Shown in pieces: positions 7,990 through 16,847 of a stretch of 55,288 bases of DNA (position 1 is its first letter; the number at the start of each line of letters is the position of its first letter). The notes beneath the pieces were generated by a model, which was not told where the DNA came from, ran no database searches, and saw only the letters and a program-made list of their open reading frames with translations. Origin of the DNA: Streptomyces sp. SolWspMP-5a-2 (GTDB lineage Bacteria; Actinomycetota; Actinomycetes; Streptomycetales; Streptomycetaceae); NCBI RefSeq assembly GCF_900091845.1, contig NZ_FMCI01000085.1, positions 1-55,288 on the forward strand, read 5' to 3'. The position numbers were made by a program, and so were the translations under genes.

Positions 7990-8517
7990 CGCAAACGCTC
8001 CCCGTAAGCCCAAGCTGGTCTCGACCAGTACTCAGTCGGCACCGCGTTCAGTGCCGTGTTCTCTTGCCTGTTCTGTGCCGCGCTCGTCGATTCTCTGCGA
8101 ATCAGGACACTTCACCCGGGGCCGCCCGTGAACCGACGTCCGGGACGACCCGGACGTACCGCCCGACCTGGGCAATTAGCCACCGCAGGGGTGAGTGTCA
8201 AGCCATCGCACCGTATCAGCCGCACATAAGCCCCTCAAGGTGCTTCCGAACACCCGCGCCACACAGGGCAATTCGTTGTCCGTCTGCAACTCGGGCCGCG
8301 AAAGCGCAGGTTGCGGGGGCATTCGTCCACCCGGTCCGGCTGTGCGGAAGCGAATCCGGCCGCCGGTCGGTACGTCCGCGCCACCGGGCCACTCCTCACG
8401 CTGTGTTCATGAAGGCGGCACGATTCGCTCACGGCGGAGGGACAGGCGAACAGGAAGACGGGCAAACGGGCAGACGGCCAGAAGAAAGGGGCGGACTGGC
8501 GGACGGACGGACGGACG
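7990..8517. other. Intergenic region upstream of the Tad operon
   Basis: These 528 bases contain no convincing gene. The part next to the Tad operon must hold its promoter, and an inverted repeat lies there (separate entry). The far end, near 8498-8517, carries a short GGAC tandem run just after the stop of the secreted protein gene. No clear rho-independent hairpin was seen. Confidence 0.5.
8015..8028. promoter_or_regulatory. Inverted repeat upstream of the Tad operon
   Basis: The sequence CTGGTCTCGACCAG has six-base arms (CTGGTC and GACCAG) around a two-base centre. It lies 26-39 bases upstream of the likely TTG start of the first Tad gene, where an operator would be expected. No regulator is identified, so this is a candidate only. 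Confidence 0.3.
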
Positions 8518-9570
8518 TCACCCGACCCGATGAACGCGCCCCGCGGAACCGCGCGTCACCCGGGCGCGGTTGAGGGCCTGGATCTCCCGGACCGTCACGT
8601 CCTGCTCGACGGTGGACAGGCCGTCCGGCAGCCCCGGCGCGCGGGCCGGTCCGTCGGGGTCGGCGGAGTCGGTCCAGGTGACCTTCCAGGTGATCGACGC
8701 CCGGAAGGGGTAGGCCGCGTCGCCGGAGGAGCGCCGGTACGTGACCTCGCACCCGGCGCCCGCGCTGTCGACTGTGTACCCGCCGCCGCGCTCCACCAGG
8801 TCGTACGTGCACGACCGCGGGTCCGCGTCCGCGGTACCGGCGTCGACCCGGAGCGCGACGGGGGTGGCGACCGTGGTCGCGGCCATCCGCACGCCCTTGT
8901 GGTCGAGCGCGGCGGTCGTCCAGACCCGGCCGAAGTCCCCGTCCAGCGTCACCCGCGTCCCGAGATTCACCACGAGCCGCCCCGCCCCGGGCTTCAGCAC
9001 GACCGGCGGGGTCGGCAACACGGTCGCGTTGTAGGCGAGTTCGGAGAGGATCTCGGGGGTGAGCTTGTGCGGATCGGGAGCGGGGTCGACGGGCGGGACC
9101 CAGATCTCCCAGTTGTCGGTGGTGACGGGACAGACACTGGAGTACTTCTCGTCGCGGAACTGCACCTGCCACCAGAGGCCCTTGTCGCCCTTGTGGTACT
9201 TCTGCCCGGCGCGCTTCCTCGCGTAGCCGGCCGCCGGTTCCCTGGCCCCGGTGTACGCGCTCTTGATGAACTTCTCGTACTCGTCCGGGGTGTACATGGG
9301 CTCGTACCAGCAGGCCGGGGGCTTCCAGTCCACGTCCGCCGAGGTGGCGGGCGTGGTGGGTCGCCCTGAGCCGGTCCCGCTCCGGCTGATCCGGACGTGG
9401 GCGCCGATGGAACCCTTGCCGGAGTCGCCACCGGAGTCGTCGCCCGGCTGATCGGGTTCGGTGGTACCCGAATCACCCCCGGTGGTCTCCCCCGCGTTCG
9501 CGGGGAAGCCGGTCCCCAGCGCCGCGAGGAGACCGATGACCACGGCTGTTCGGAGGGCCGGGCGCAGCAT
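8518..9570 (-). CDS. Secreted protein of unknown function
   Basis: This 350 aa protein starts at ATG 9570, with AGAGGTG just upstream. A signal peptide, MLRPALRTAVVIGLLAALG, ends near FPANAGE and is followed by an acidic Gly/Ser/Asp-rich linker. A Trp/Tyr/Cys-containing domain follows (WKPPACWYEPMYTPDEYEKF) and then beta-rich C-terminal sequence with a cysteine pair (DPRSCTYDL and AGCEVTY). No enzyme motif was recognised. It begins two bases after the stop of the upstream lipoprotein gene, so the two are an operon and probably work together at the cell surface. Homologues often occur near Tad loci in Streptomyces, so a role in pilus surface assembly is possible but unproven. Confidence 0.7.
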   Translation of the reverse strand: MLRPALRTAVVIGLLAALGTGFPANAGETTGGDSGTTEPDQPGDDSGGDSGKGSIGAHVRISRSGTGSGRPTTPATSADVDWKPPACWYEPMYTPDEYEKFIKSAYTGAREPAAGYARKRAGQKYHKGDKGLWWQVQFRDEKYSSVCPVTTDNWEIWVPPVDPAPDPHKLTPEILSELAYNATVLPTPPVVLKPGAGRLVVNLGTRVTLDGDFGRVWTTAALDHKGVRMAATTVATPVALRVDAGTADADPRSCTYDLVERGGGYTVDSAGAGCEVTYRRSSGDAAYPFRASITWKVTWTDSADPDGPARAPGLPDGLSTVEQDVTVREIQALNRARVTRGSAGRVHRVG

Positions 9571-9572
9571 GA

Positions 9573-10238
9573 TCACCTCTGCCCCTGGAGGCACGTCGCG
9601 TCCCCCTTCTTCCAGCTCTGCTGTGTCACCTGCCAGTCACCGGCCGAGTCCCTGGCGGTCTGCACCGTGTAGAGGACGAAGTCCTTGTCGCTCGGCCGGG
9701 TGCGCTGGACCTCACCGCTCTTGATCACCTTGTTGTACGCCTTGCTCTGGTCCTCGCAGTAGCGAGCCGCAGCCTTGCCCTTCGCGACGTCCGTGACCTC
9801 GAAGCCGTAGTACCGGTAACCGCCCGTCACGGTCAGGCCGTCCTTCTTGAACTCCTCGACCCGCTTGACCCAGTAGACGAGGGCGTTGGCCGCGAAATAG
9901 CGGTTCATGTTGACGGTCTGCCCCTTGCCCGCGCCGAAAGCCTCGACCCGCGCATGGGCCGCATAGGAGAGGTCACTCAACACCGCGTCCTTGGTCGCGT
10001 CCCCCGTCTCCTCGCGGTCGGCGGTGACGGTGATGTCGGACGGCAGGTCGAACGCGGGGGCGTCCTTGTCGCGGGACGCGGAGGCGGACGGCGACGCGGG
10101 GGCCGACGTCGCGGCGCCGCCCGCCCCCTCGATCCGGTCACCGTCCCCTCCGTTGCCCGCGTCGCTGCTGCAACCGGTCACAAGGACCAGGGAGGCGAGA
10201 AGGCCGGCAGCAGCGGCCCCGCGTCGGATGGTCGCCAT
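9573..10238 (-). CDS. Lipoprotein of unknown function
   Basis: This 221 aa protein has a basic N-terminus, a hydrophobic stretch and a lipobox, LVTGC (Cys23), followed by a Gly/Asp/Ser-rich tether. It should therefore be a membrane-anchored lipoprotein. The folded part, from about residue 75, is mixed alpha/beta with many Tyr and Lys (YFAANALVYWVKRVEEF, GGYRYYGFEVTD), ending in a single Cys near the C-terminus. No family was recognised. It is the first gene of a two-gene operon with the secreted protein. The 142-base gap before it (10239-10380) presumably holds the promoter. Confidence 0.7.
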   Translation of the reverse strand: MATIRRGAAAAGLLASLVLVTGCSSDAGNGGDGDRIEGAGGAATSAPASPSASASRDKDAPAFDLPSDITVTADREETGDATKDAVLSDLSYAAHARVEAFGAGKGQTVNMNRYFAANALVYWVKRVEEFKKDGLTVTGGYRYYGFEVTDVAKGKAAARYCEDQSKAYNKVIKSGEVQRTRPSDKDFVLYTVQTARDSAGDWQVTQQSWKKGDATCLQGQR

Positions 10239-10380
10239 GAGTTACGTTCCCCCAGAGTCGGACGATCGGCGTGCGTCGGGATGATCCCACGCGCCACACG
10301 GGCCGGGCCACGCGGCGACGGTGGCCGATGCGCTTCCGTGAACTTCGTGGAGAGCCCTTCACAGGGCGCCGGTGACCCGA

Positions 10381-11622
10381 CTAACCGAAGAGTCCACCGA
10401 GTTTCCTGCCCAGAGCCTTCGCGCCGTCCGAGAGCTTCTCGGCACCTTCTCCGGCCTTTTTCCCTGCCCACGCCCCCGCGTCGGCCACCTTCCCCGGGAA
10501 CCGCTTCACCGTCTCCCAGTTGTCGACGATGGTGGCGACTCCGTACACCGCGCCGGTCACAGCGGCCGCGCCGATCGTCACCGGGTTGGGCGCGATCATC
10601 GCAGCGGTCAGGGAGGCGTTGAAAGCGACACCGGAGACCTTCGAGACGTATCCGGCTCCCTCACGCTTGAAGGCCGTCGCGGGGTTTCCTTCCTGCCAGA
10701 CGTCGACAGCGCCCACTACGGTCGAGACCGCGCCGCCGCCTGCACCGGCGGCACGCCACCACCCTGCGGTGCGCAACGCCGCTCCCGCACCTCCGGCGAA
10801 GGCGCCGAGCCGACCCGCCCCGGCGGCCCGGGACGCGGCGCTCACGTTCTTTCCGACCTTGAGGACGTTGGTCTCCCAGGCCCAGAGCTTTCCGCCGTGC
10901 AGTTGGGCGAGTGTGTCCGAGCCGGTGAGAGCGCTCAGGATCGCCGGGGGCGTCCTGGCGCCGATCGTCCCGCCGAGGCGCGCCACCTGGGCCGGGATGT
11001 AGCTGGGAGCACGGCCTTTGAGGATTTGGGCCAGAGTCGTACCCGGCGCCTTGAGAAAGGTGCCGTTCTTGAAGTACTTGATCAGGTGCAAGGTGCCTGC
11101 GGCCGCCACCTTGAAGGCCCCTGGCACAGTCGAAGCGAGGGCCGTCAAGGTGATGTAGTCCCCGACGACTTCGCCCAGGTTCTTGTCGCCGGACACCTTG
11201 GCGATCGCGTCGCCGGGAATCCGCTGCAGCCAGTCCTGATACGTCTCCCCCGGCTTCCTTCTGAGCCAGGCGGTGTCGGATTCCGATGCGTCGGCGACGG
11301 AAGCGTTCGCGATGAGCATGGCTTCCGGCGGCAGCCCTCCGCCCCGCAGTTCCTCCGGCTTGAAGCCCGCGTACAGAGCAGCGGCTCTGGGGTCGCCGTC
11401 CTCGGCCCGGAGGATGGCAGCGCGGCGGCGCAGGTCGACAGCGGTGTCGTCGGTCCAGCGCACCATGGGTCTGAGCGGGGCCAGTTTGTCCCGTACCCCG
11501 AGGCTCGACGCCTGGGTGAACGCCTCGTCCAGTCTGTCGCCGAGTTTTCCCCGCCCGTCGAACAGGGCGGCCAGATGCTCCAGGTCGTCGGGATTCCCCA
11601 TGCGCTTGGAATGGTCACCCAT
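10381..11622 (-). CDS. Family A protein, copy 1 (putative T7SS-associated)
   Basis: This 413 aa protein starts at ATG 11622, with GGAGAG four bases upstream; the start also aligns with the other two family A proteins of this island. The N-terminal domain (residues 1-130) contains NPDDLEHLAALFDGRGKLGD and RRRAAILRAEDGDPRAAALY, both shared with the other copies. The central region is unlike the others. The C-terminal third is Ala/Gly-rich and hydrophobic (FNASLTAAMIAPNPVTIG, then AVYGVATIVDNWETVK) and could insert into a membrane. This copy ends in GRKLGGLFG and lacks the NPMNW tail of the others. It follows an EspG-like and a family B gene on the same strand. The function is unknown; a T7SS substrate is a reasonable inference. 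Confidence 0.75.
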   Translation of the reverse strand: MGDHSKRMGNPDDLEHLAALFDGRGKLGDRLDEAFTQASSLGVRDKLAPLRPMVRWTDDTAVDLRRRAAILRAEDGDPRAAALYAGFKPEELRGGGLPPEAMLIANASVADASESDTAWLRRKPGETYQDWLQRIPGDAIAKVSGDKNLGEVVGDYITLTALASTVPGAFKVAAAGTLHLIKYFKNGTFLKAPGTTLAQILKGRAPSYIPAQVARLGGTIGARTPPAILSALTGSDTLAQLHGGKLWAWETNVLKVGKNVSAASRAAGAGRLGAFAGGAGAALRTAGWWRAAGAGGGAVSTVVGAVDVWQEGNPATAFKREGAGYVSKVSGVAFNASLTAAMIAPNPVTIGAAAVTGAVYGVATIVDNWETVKRFPGKVADAGAWAGKKAGEGAEKLSDGAKALGRKLGGLFG

Positions 11623-11727
11623 TGACTCTCCGATGTCGATCGTTTGCCGGGACGCGTCACAGGCCAGAGCGGGAAGGTTCTCAGCGTCGGAGAACATTGC
11701 CGCCGTCGGTCGAAAAGCGTTGCGCGG

Positions 11728-12534
11728 TCAGGTCTTCGCGGCGCGCAATTCGTCTCCGCTCGGCAGCAGATCAGTGATCATGCGCCAGAGCTGCTCGGCC
11801 GACGTGCGCCGTACTCTGAGTACGCTTTCCGAGTTCACTCGGCCATCGGCGACCGGCTCCGCCGGCAACTCGCGCAGCCAGTAGCCCTCCAGGCCGCAGT
11901 CCCAGACAGCGAGTCCCGAGACCGCCGGGTTCCCGTCGGCCGGCAGCCGCGCACTTCCGTGCCACACCACCGTCATCCGCCACATGCAGTTGAGCTGGGC
12001 CAGTACCTCGACGAGCCTCGGCGGAGCCCCGGCGTCCCCGGCCATCGCTTGCGGCTCGTCGAGAGCGCTCGCCTCCATGCGCTCCACCACCCGGTCGAAG
12101 GCCCCCATCGTGGTGGTGATCTCCTCGGCGGAGTCCGTCTCGGCGGTCAGGTCCCGGTGCAGGCCGACCATGCGGGCCAGGCCCCACACCAGCGTCCCGG
12201 GTTCTGCGGGGACGTACTCCGACTCCGTGTCACCGGGCCAGTTCTCGTGGGTGAACAGGAAGTCGTCGCCTACAACGGCCCCGCTCCGTGTGGTGCCACG
12301 CGGGCCGGACAGTTCGACCTGCGCGATCACGCGCGGCACCATGAGCGTGGAGACCAACGGGTACAGCTCTGCGACGATCTTGTCTTCGCCGTCGATGATC
12401 CCGGCGGTGACCAATTCGCGCTTCGCCGTGGCCAGCTCCTGAGGCAGACGTCCCTCTTCGGCCAGCAGACCGAGGACGCTGATGTGGGAGTCCGACAGCC
12501 GCAGCCGTCGCCGGGCGATGTCCATGGAGGGCAT
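11728..12534 (-). CDS. EspG-like ESX secretion-associated protein, copy 1
   Basis: This 268 aa protein starts at ATG 12534 (MPSMD), which matches the MPSYD start of its paralogue at 19172-20014. The N-terminal part resembles a winged helix (LSDSHISVLGLLAEEGRLPQ, then LVTAGIIDGED). Beta strands follow (VIAQVELSGPRGTTRSGAVV) and then a helical/beta C-terminal half ending LAVWDCGLEGYWLRELP. This order recalls EspG chaperones of ESX systems, which bind PE/PPE-type substrates in the cytosol. The resemblance is at motif level only. Its place upstream of a family A gene, on the same strand, fits a chaperone for that protein. A role unrelated to EspG remains possible. Confidence 0.55.
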   Translation of the reverse strand: MPSMDIARRRLRLSDSHISVLGLLAEEGRLPQELATAKRELVTAGIIDGEDKIVAELYPLVSTLMVPRVIAQVELSGPRGTTRSGAVVGDDFLFTHENWPGDTESEYVPAEPGTLVWGLARMVGLHRDLTAETDSAEEITTTMGAFDRVVERMEASALDEPQAMAGDAGAPPRLVEVLAQLNCMWRMTVVWHGSARLPADGNPAVSGLAVWDCGLEGYWLRELPAEPVADGRVNSESVLRVRRTSAEQLWRMITDLLPSGDELRAAKT

Positions 12535-12589
12535 GGTTCGTTGTTCCGTCCGTCCGAGAAGGCGTCGGTCGACGTGAGGGGGCGCCGGA

Positions 12590-13168
12590 TCAGAGGTCGC
12601 TGATCCGGTTGAGGAGACGTCCGGGCAGCGAGACGAGCGCCCCGGTCGCCGTGAGGTTCCGGGTGTACACACCTTCGAGGACCAGACCGACGCCGATGTC
12701 GAGCGCGTCGGCCGCGCCGAGGCAGGTACCGGAGATGGTCTGCGGAAGCCGCCAACTGGAGCGCTCGAAAAGGACGGTGGCGCCGTCACGGCTCAGCTCG
12801 TGCCCGCGCTTGCCGCCCCGCTGGCTGTACACGTAGGCCCGGTCCTTGAGGTGGATGCGAAGGGCGCGCCCTCGCCGTCCCGGCAGCAGCGCGTTCCGGG
12901 AGAGATCGGCGGGCTCCCACTCCACCCGCAACTCGCCGCGCGCCAACAGCGGTCGCCGCAGATAACGCAGCCCGAGAAACGTGGTGAGCGGGAACCCCTC
13001 CCCGCTCACGGCCACTTCGCAGTACTCGGCGGGATAGTCGCTGTGCTCCGTGGGGAACTCCAACCGGACGTCCCCGACGCCGTCCACCTGCCCCGCCCAG
13101 GAGAAGACCTCGCCCCGGCGACCCCGGCCGGACTCCGCGCGTCGAAGCTCGAACCTGACCCCGCTCAT
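12590..13168 (-). CDS. Family B protein, copy 1
   Basis: This 192 aa protein starts at ATG 13168; GGGGAGGG lies ten bases upstream, and this start gives the same length as its paralogues at 16192-16779 and 16848-17423. Shared features are a beta-rich N-terminal half, a central basic strand (RALRIHLKDRAYVYSQRG), a short segment on the opposite DNA-gene register of DGATVLF, and a conserved end, LDIGVGLVLEGVYTRNLTAT, followed by GALVSLPGRLL. There is no signal peptide, so it should be cytosolic. The function is unknown. Family B genes here always lie near a family A gene, so a cognate partner, chaperone or immunity role is an inference. It heads a B, EspG-like, A gene order. Confidence 0.7.
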   Translation of the reverse strand: MSGVRFELRRAESGRGRRGEVFSWAGQVDGVGDVRLEFPTEHSDYPAEYCEVAVSGEGFPLTTFLGLRYLRRPLLARGELRVEWEPADLSRNALLPGRRGRALRIHLKDRAYVYSQRGGKRGHELSRDGATVLFERSSWRLPQTISGTCLGAADALDIGVGLVLEGVYTRNLTATGALVSLPGRLLNRISDL

Positions 13169-13470
13169 CCGTCTGACGCCCTCCCCATTCGCCATCGAAA
13201 ACACAACGCATCGTAAAGGAAGGACGATCGGGACCGCGCGCTCGCGAGTCGGCTGGCCCTGCGCCGACTTCGCCCTGCCGAAAAGCGAAGAGCACGGATA
13301 CCGTCAGGGCTTCCGGCTCGACGCTGCCTTCGGCTCCCGCCCCAGCCGTCTCCGACCTCGGACACCGGCACAGCGGACAGGGGCTCCACGCACGTCCGGA
13401 GCGCAAGGCGGGGGCGGGGCGGGGACATCCTGCACATGGCTTCCTGGCCCCGGGACCACCTGCCTGTGCG

Positions 13471-13779
13471 GTGAACCGCGCTGCCGACGCCGCTGCGGCG
13501 AAGGCCGTAGAGCGGGCCACGGATGTGGCGGAGAAGAACCCGGCGGACCTCGATACCGCGGAATTCGACGAGTTGAACCGGCTCTTCGCCCAGAACCACG
13601 ACGCGTACCCCTTCGCCGAGAGGATCGTGGGCGCGCTGGGTGCGCGGGGAACCCTGCGGCTCTGGGACGACATGAGCGACCTCGACGCGTCGGACGGATA
13701 CGGCGACGTCTCCGATGTCGCCCGCGCGGACGACCTCGCTGACGCCCGGTGTGACCTCCCCGCCGGACTGCCCCGCTGA
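13471..13779 (+). pseudogene. DUF6571-like gene fragment
   Basis: The frame encodes about 102 residues with the run TAEFDELNRLFAQNHDAYPF, then GALGARGTLRLWDDMSDLD. This strongly recalls the repeat-like region of DUF6571 proteins, long Streptomyces proteins (several hundred residues) with WXG/LXG-like N-termini, often near ESX genes. Here only that internal segment is present. A GTG at 13471 could start it, but no ribosome binding site was seen. The frame stays open upstream to 13159 without family resemblance, and it stops soon after the motif. The best reading is a remnant of a lost secreted-protein gene, although a short expressed protein cannot be excluded. Confidence 0.5.
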
Positions 13780-13954
13780 GGCAGCCCTGAGCGGCAGGCG
13801 GCGAAGGTGAGTTCACCGCCCGAAGCCCCGCTCGCCGGACCGCCGCGGATACCCCGTCCCGCCCCTGGCCCTCCTCGGCCGCTCTCGTAAAGCCGTGCGA
13901 TCGCGTCGGTAGAGTCGTGCCGACCGAGGCGGAAACACGGCCGTGGAGGCGGAT

Positions 13955-14650
13955 GTGGCGTTCAGCAGGAACAGCAAGGCGAAGCCGGCGGAGGAGGGGC
14001 CGGTGGACCCCGTTCCCTGGGAGACCGTCTTCCGGTTCGTCGTCGGGTCCGTCGAGCGCCCCCGGACCCCCAAGCAGCCCCGGTCGGTCTTCGGCAAGCC
14101 CGCCGTGCGCGTGCCGACCGGCGGCAAGGACCGTCCCGTCCTCGCCCCCTGCGCGTTCCTCGGCTCGTCGTCGGTGGCCGGGCTGCCGTCCCGTCCCGAA
14201 CTCACCCTCTACGAGGACGCCGACGCCCAGCGCCTGCTGTGCTGGGTCGACGAGCCCGAGGAGGCGGACGGCGAGACCCGGCACACCGTCCGCGACGCCG
14301 GGGGCGAGGTCATCGGCGTGCTGCGGCGCGTTCCGCCGAAGCGTCCCTTCAAGCACACCTGGCGCATCGAGCAGCCCGGCCGTCCCGAGATCGTCGGGCG
14401 CAACGAGTGGGCGAGCGGCAGCGCGGGGCAGGTCGCGAGCCGGTTCGCGGTGCGGGCCGCGTTCGAGGCCGTGGACAGCCTCTTCCACGCGGGCACGGAC
14501 GAGAAGACGACGGGCAAGGCGCGGTCCCTGGAGTGGCGGGCCGACGACAAGATCGTCATGACGTCCGAGGGCAGCCGGGAGGTGAAGATCGAGGCGACCT
14601 GGCTCGACCGGCGGCTCGCGTTCGCGTTCGCTCTGGTGGGTGACGCGTAA
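13955..14650 (+). CDS. Conserved hypothetical protein (possible LURP-one/scramblase-like fold)
   Basis: This 231 aa protein starts at GTG 13955, with GGAGG five bases upstream; an in-frame GTG at 13943 is less well placed. A charged, proline-rich N-terminus gives way to beta-rich sequence: LTLYEDADAQRLLCWVDEP, HTVRDAGGEVIGVLRRVPP and HTWRIEQPGRPEI. It ends in a hydrophobic helix-like tail, RLAFAFALVGDA. The strand pattern with repeated Gly turns resembles tubby/LURP-one-related beta-barrel proteins, but no signature residue proves it. No signal peptide is present. It is transcribed toward the family A gene at 14766 and may share its context, although 115 bases separate them. Confidence 0.6.
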   Translation: MAFSRNSKAKPAEEGPVDPVPWETVFRFVVGSVERPRTPKQPRSVFGKPAVRVPTGGKDRPVLAPCAFLGSSSVAGLPSRPELTLYEDADAQRLLCWVDEPEEADGETRHTVRDAGGEVIGVLRRVPPKRPFKHTWRIEQPGRPEIVGRNEWASGSAGQVASRFAVRAAFEAVDSLFHAGTDEKTTGKARSLEWRADDKIVMTSEGSREVKIEATWLDRRLAFAFALVGDA

Positions 14651-14765
14651 CGGTTCTGTGGTGCGGCGCTGTGGGAACGCCGGGGCCGGGGTGGCGCGAC
14701 GGGCGCGTGCGTAGGATGCGGCCAGTGGTGTGCGCGGGGGTCCACACCGTTGAGGGGGCAAGAGC

Positions 14766-16178
14766 GTGAGGAGCGTCAATCCGGACGACCTGGATCAGCT
14801 CGCCCGGCTGCTGGACGGCAAGGGCGGTGTCCGGGACAACCTCGACGAGGCGTTCTCCAGGGCCTCGCGGCTGGGTGTCTCCAGTCGGCTGACGTCGCTG
14901 AAGCCGCTGCGGAGCTGGGTGTCCGACACCGGTCCCGACCTCCGCAAGCGGGCGGCGATCGCCAGGCTGGAGAGCGGTGACCCGGAAGCCGGTGTGCTCT
15001 GGGCCGGTTTCAGCGGCAAGGAGATCGACGCCTTCCTCAAGGAGCACGAGGGCGAGGGGCTCTCCCCCGACGAGATCCTGCTCGCCAACTCCGTTGCCGC
15101 CAGCGACGATCCGAAGGCCGACGCCTTCAAGCGTAAGTCCAACGAGTCGCTGAACGACTGGATCTCGCGGATCAAGGCGCACGCGCTGGAGCAGATACCG
15201 GGGCTGAAGCCGCACGCGTCGACGATCATGACGGTGATCGACCTGTACGGCGACTGGAAGTCGGTCAACGCGACCACGGCCACCGTCACCATCCAGGGCG
15301 CCGCGCTCACCAAGGTGCTGGTCGGCAACTCCTTCAAGGAGGGGCTGCTGCGGACCTGGAAGACCCGCATCGGCGTCACGCTGCGCGGCTCGGACAACAA
15401 CCTGCTGCGCTGGTCGGGCACCAAGCTCATCAAGTACACGCCGAAGATACGGTCGTTGGGCGCCCCCGGAAGCTGGTTCCCGAGCAAGCTCGGCCAATGG
15501 GCGCAGACGGTCCCCGGCACCAAGGCGAAGGTCGCCGAGTGGACGGGCAAGGGCTACGACGTCATCCGCGGCCTGAAGTTCATGAAGTCCCCCATCTGGA
15601 AGGGGGTTTCGGCGAACAAGGCGATCGACTTCATCGTGGGTTCCGACACCCTCGCGGCCCGCTACGGCGGCCTCACCCACTCCGGGCAGGCGGTCACCCG
15701 CGCCGGCAACGCGAACCTGCTCAGGACCTCGGGCAACATCTACTCCAAGGCCCGCGACCTCGGCTTCAGCCGCACCGCGTCGGTCACCAAGGGACTCGCC
15801 GGGGCGGGCAAGGTCGCCGGGTTCCTGCGCGGGGCGGGCGTCGCGGGCAGCGCCGCCTCGACGGTGTTCAGCGCCGCGAACGTCGTCGCGCAGGGCAACC
15901 CGGTCAAGGCGTTCCAGCGCAACGGCGCGGGCTATGTGGCGGACGTCGCCGAGGTCGGGTTCAACGCGTCGATGACGGCCGCGATGATCGCCCCCAACCC
16001 CGTCACCATCGGCCTCGCCGTCGGCTTCGGGGCGGTGTACGCGGGGGCGAAGGTCGTGGAGCACTGGGACGACATCAAGAAGGGCGCGGGCAAGGCGGCC
16101 GACTGGGTCGGCGACAAGACGAAGGACCTGGGCAAGAGCATCGCCAAGTCCAAGGCGAACCCCATGAATTGGTTCTGA
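14766..16178 (+). CDS. Family A protein, copy 2 (putative T7SS-associated)
   Basis: This 470 aa protein starts at GTG 14766, after GAGGGGGC. The N-terminal domain (1-135) is shared with the other copies: VNPDDLDQLARLLDGKGGV, RKRAAIARLESGDPEAG and ESLNDWISRIKAH. The middle is specific to this copy and Lys/Thr/Trp-rich. The C-terminal part (about 340-470) is a Gly/Ala-rich hydrophobic region, SAASTVFSAANVVAQGNP and FNASMTAAMIAPNPVTIG, ending KANPMNWF. It has no signal peptide. It converges on a family B gene with only 13 bases between stops. The layout of a constant N-terminus, variable middle and hydrophobic end beside EccC and WXG100 genes suggests a secreted effector or structural substrate, but no toxin motif was found. 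Confidence 0.78.
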   Translation: MRSVNPDDLDQLARLLDGKGGVRDNLDEAFSRASRLGVSSRLTSLKPLRSWVSDTGPDLRKRAAIARLESGDPEAGVLWAGFSGKEIDAFLKEHEGEGLSPDEILLANSVAASDDPKADAFKRKSNESLNDWISRIKAHALEQIPGLKPHASTIMTVIDLYGDWKSVNATTATVTIQGAALTKVLVGNSFKEGLLRTWKTRIGVTLRGSDNNLLRWSGTKLIKYTPKIRSLGAPGSWFPSKLGQWAQTVPGTKAKVAEWTGKGYDVIRGLKFMKSPIWKGVSANKAIDFIVGSDTLAARYGGLTHSGQAVTRAGNANLLRTSGNIYSKARDLGFSRTASVTKGLAGAGKVAGFLRGAGVAGSAASTVFSAANVVAQGNPVKAFQRNGAGYVADVAEVGFNASMTAAMIAPNPVTIGLAVGFGAVYAGAKVVEHWDDIKKGAGKAADWVGDKTKDLGKSIAKSKANPMNWF

Positions 16179-16191
16179 CGGGGGTTTCCGA

Positions 16192-16779
16192 TCACTCCGG
16201 GCTGCCTTCGTCGCGCTGCGCACCGCTGAAGAGAACCTTGCCCGGAATCGACAGGATCGCCCCCATCGTCGTCAGGGAGTTCGTGTTGACCTCTTCGAGC
16301 ACCAGGGCGATGGTGAGGTCCGTGACGAGCGCTTCTCCCTCGACGCTGACCTGCCGGGCGGGGCGGCCATCCCCCTTTTTCCAGGGGGGCGTGTCCAGGG
16401 TGATCGTGACGTCGTCCCTGCTGAGCTGCGCCCGCTTCATGAAGCCGTTGGAGGTGTACGTGTAGTGCTGTCCGCGGAAGTTCAGCTCCAGCCGGCGTGA
16501 TCCCTTCCGGATCCCCTGCACCTTGAGGGCCATGGCCACCGGAGTGCCGTCCACCGTCAGCCGACCCCCGTCCACCGACGGGAGGATACCCGCGCCTCCG
16601 TTGAATTCCGCGTCGGGGAACGAGGGCCCGCTCAGGAGCACCTGCCGCAGGTGTGCCCGCCCAGGCTCTCCCCTCGGCCTGACCACGCTCACGGCGCCGA
16701 AGGGCCCGGCGTTCGCGGTGAAGCCGTCCGGAACGGGGTACGTGTCGTTCGACTTCAGCGTGAAATCGAAACCCGTCAT
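16192..16779 (-). CDS. Family B protein, copy 2
   Basis: This 195 aa protein starts at ATG 16779, with AGAGGAT upstream. It is clearly related to the copy at 16848-17423 along its length: SGPSFPDAEFNGGAGILPS, LKVQGIRKGSRRLELNFRG and IALVLEEVNTNSLTTMGAIL, and both end RDEGSPE. It has no signal peptide or membrane helix and looks beta-rich. It converges tail-to-tail on family A copy 2. On its own strand, the tail of a lost family A gene lies directly upstream (16795-16824), which implies the ancestral order was A then B on one strand. The function is unknown; a partner or immunity protein for family A is an inference. Confidence 0.72.
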   Translation of the reverse strand: MTGFDFTLKSNDTYPVPDGFTANAGPFGAVSVVRPRGEPGRAHLRQVLLSGPSFPDAEFNGGAGILPSVDGGRLTVDGTPVAMALKVQGIRKGSRRLELNFRGQHYTYTSNGFMKRAQLSRDDVTITLDTPPWKKGDGRPARQVSVEGEALVTDLTIALVLEEVNTNSLTTMGAILSIPGKVLFSGAQRDEGSPE

Positions 16780-16794
16780 CGATGCATCCTCTTT

Positions 16795-16835
16795 CTAGAA
16801 CCAGTTCATCGGGTTGGCCTTGGACGTGGTTCTGA
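16795..16835. pseudogene. Recombination scar made of two family A gene tails
   Basis: On the minus strand, 16824-16795 reads SKANPMNWF then TAG, which is the exact C-terminus of family A. It abuts, on the plus strand, 16827-16835 (Trp-Phe-stop) followed by the same GACGGGG and CTCCGGGCTGCC sequence found after the real family A copy 2 at 16170-16205. Two inverted A-gene ends are thus fused back to back with no A gene attached. This is a relic of deletion or inversion between A copies. Confidence 0.7.
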
Positions 16836-16847
16836 CGGGGGGTCCGG

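Noticed and set aside
8498..8517. GGAC tandem run
   Set aside because: Too short and simple to call a meaningful repeat element.
8195..8533. Short plus-strand open frames before the secreted protein gene stop
   Set aside because: They have no ribosome binding site or family likeness and carry an Arg/Gly/Thr-rich tail from the GGAC repeat.
13304..14779. Minus-strand open frame over the hypothetical gene at 13955
   Set aside because: Its composition is Arg/Pro-rich and it lacks a ribosome binding site, whereas the plus-strand frame has GGAGG and balanced protein sequence.
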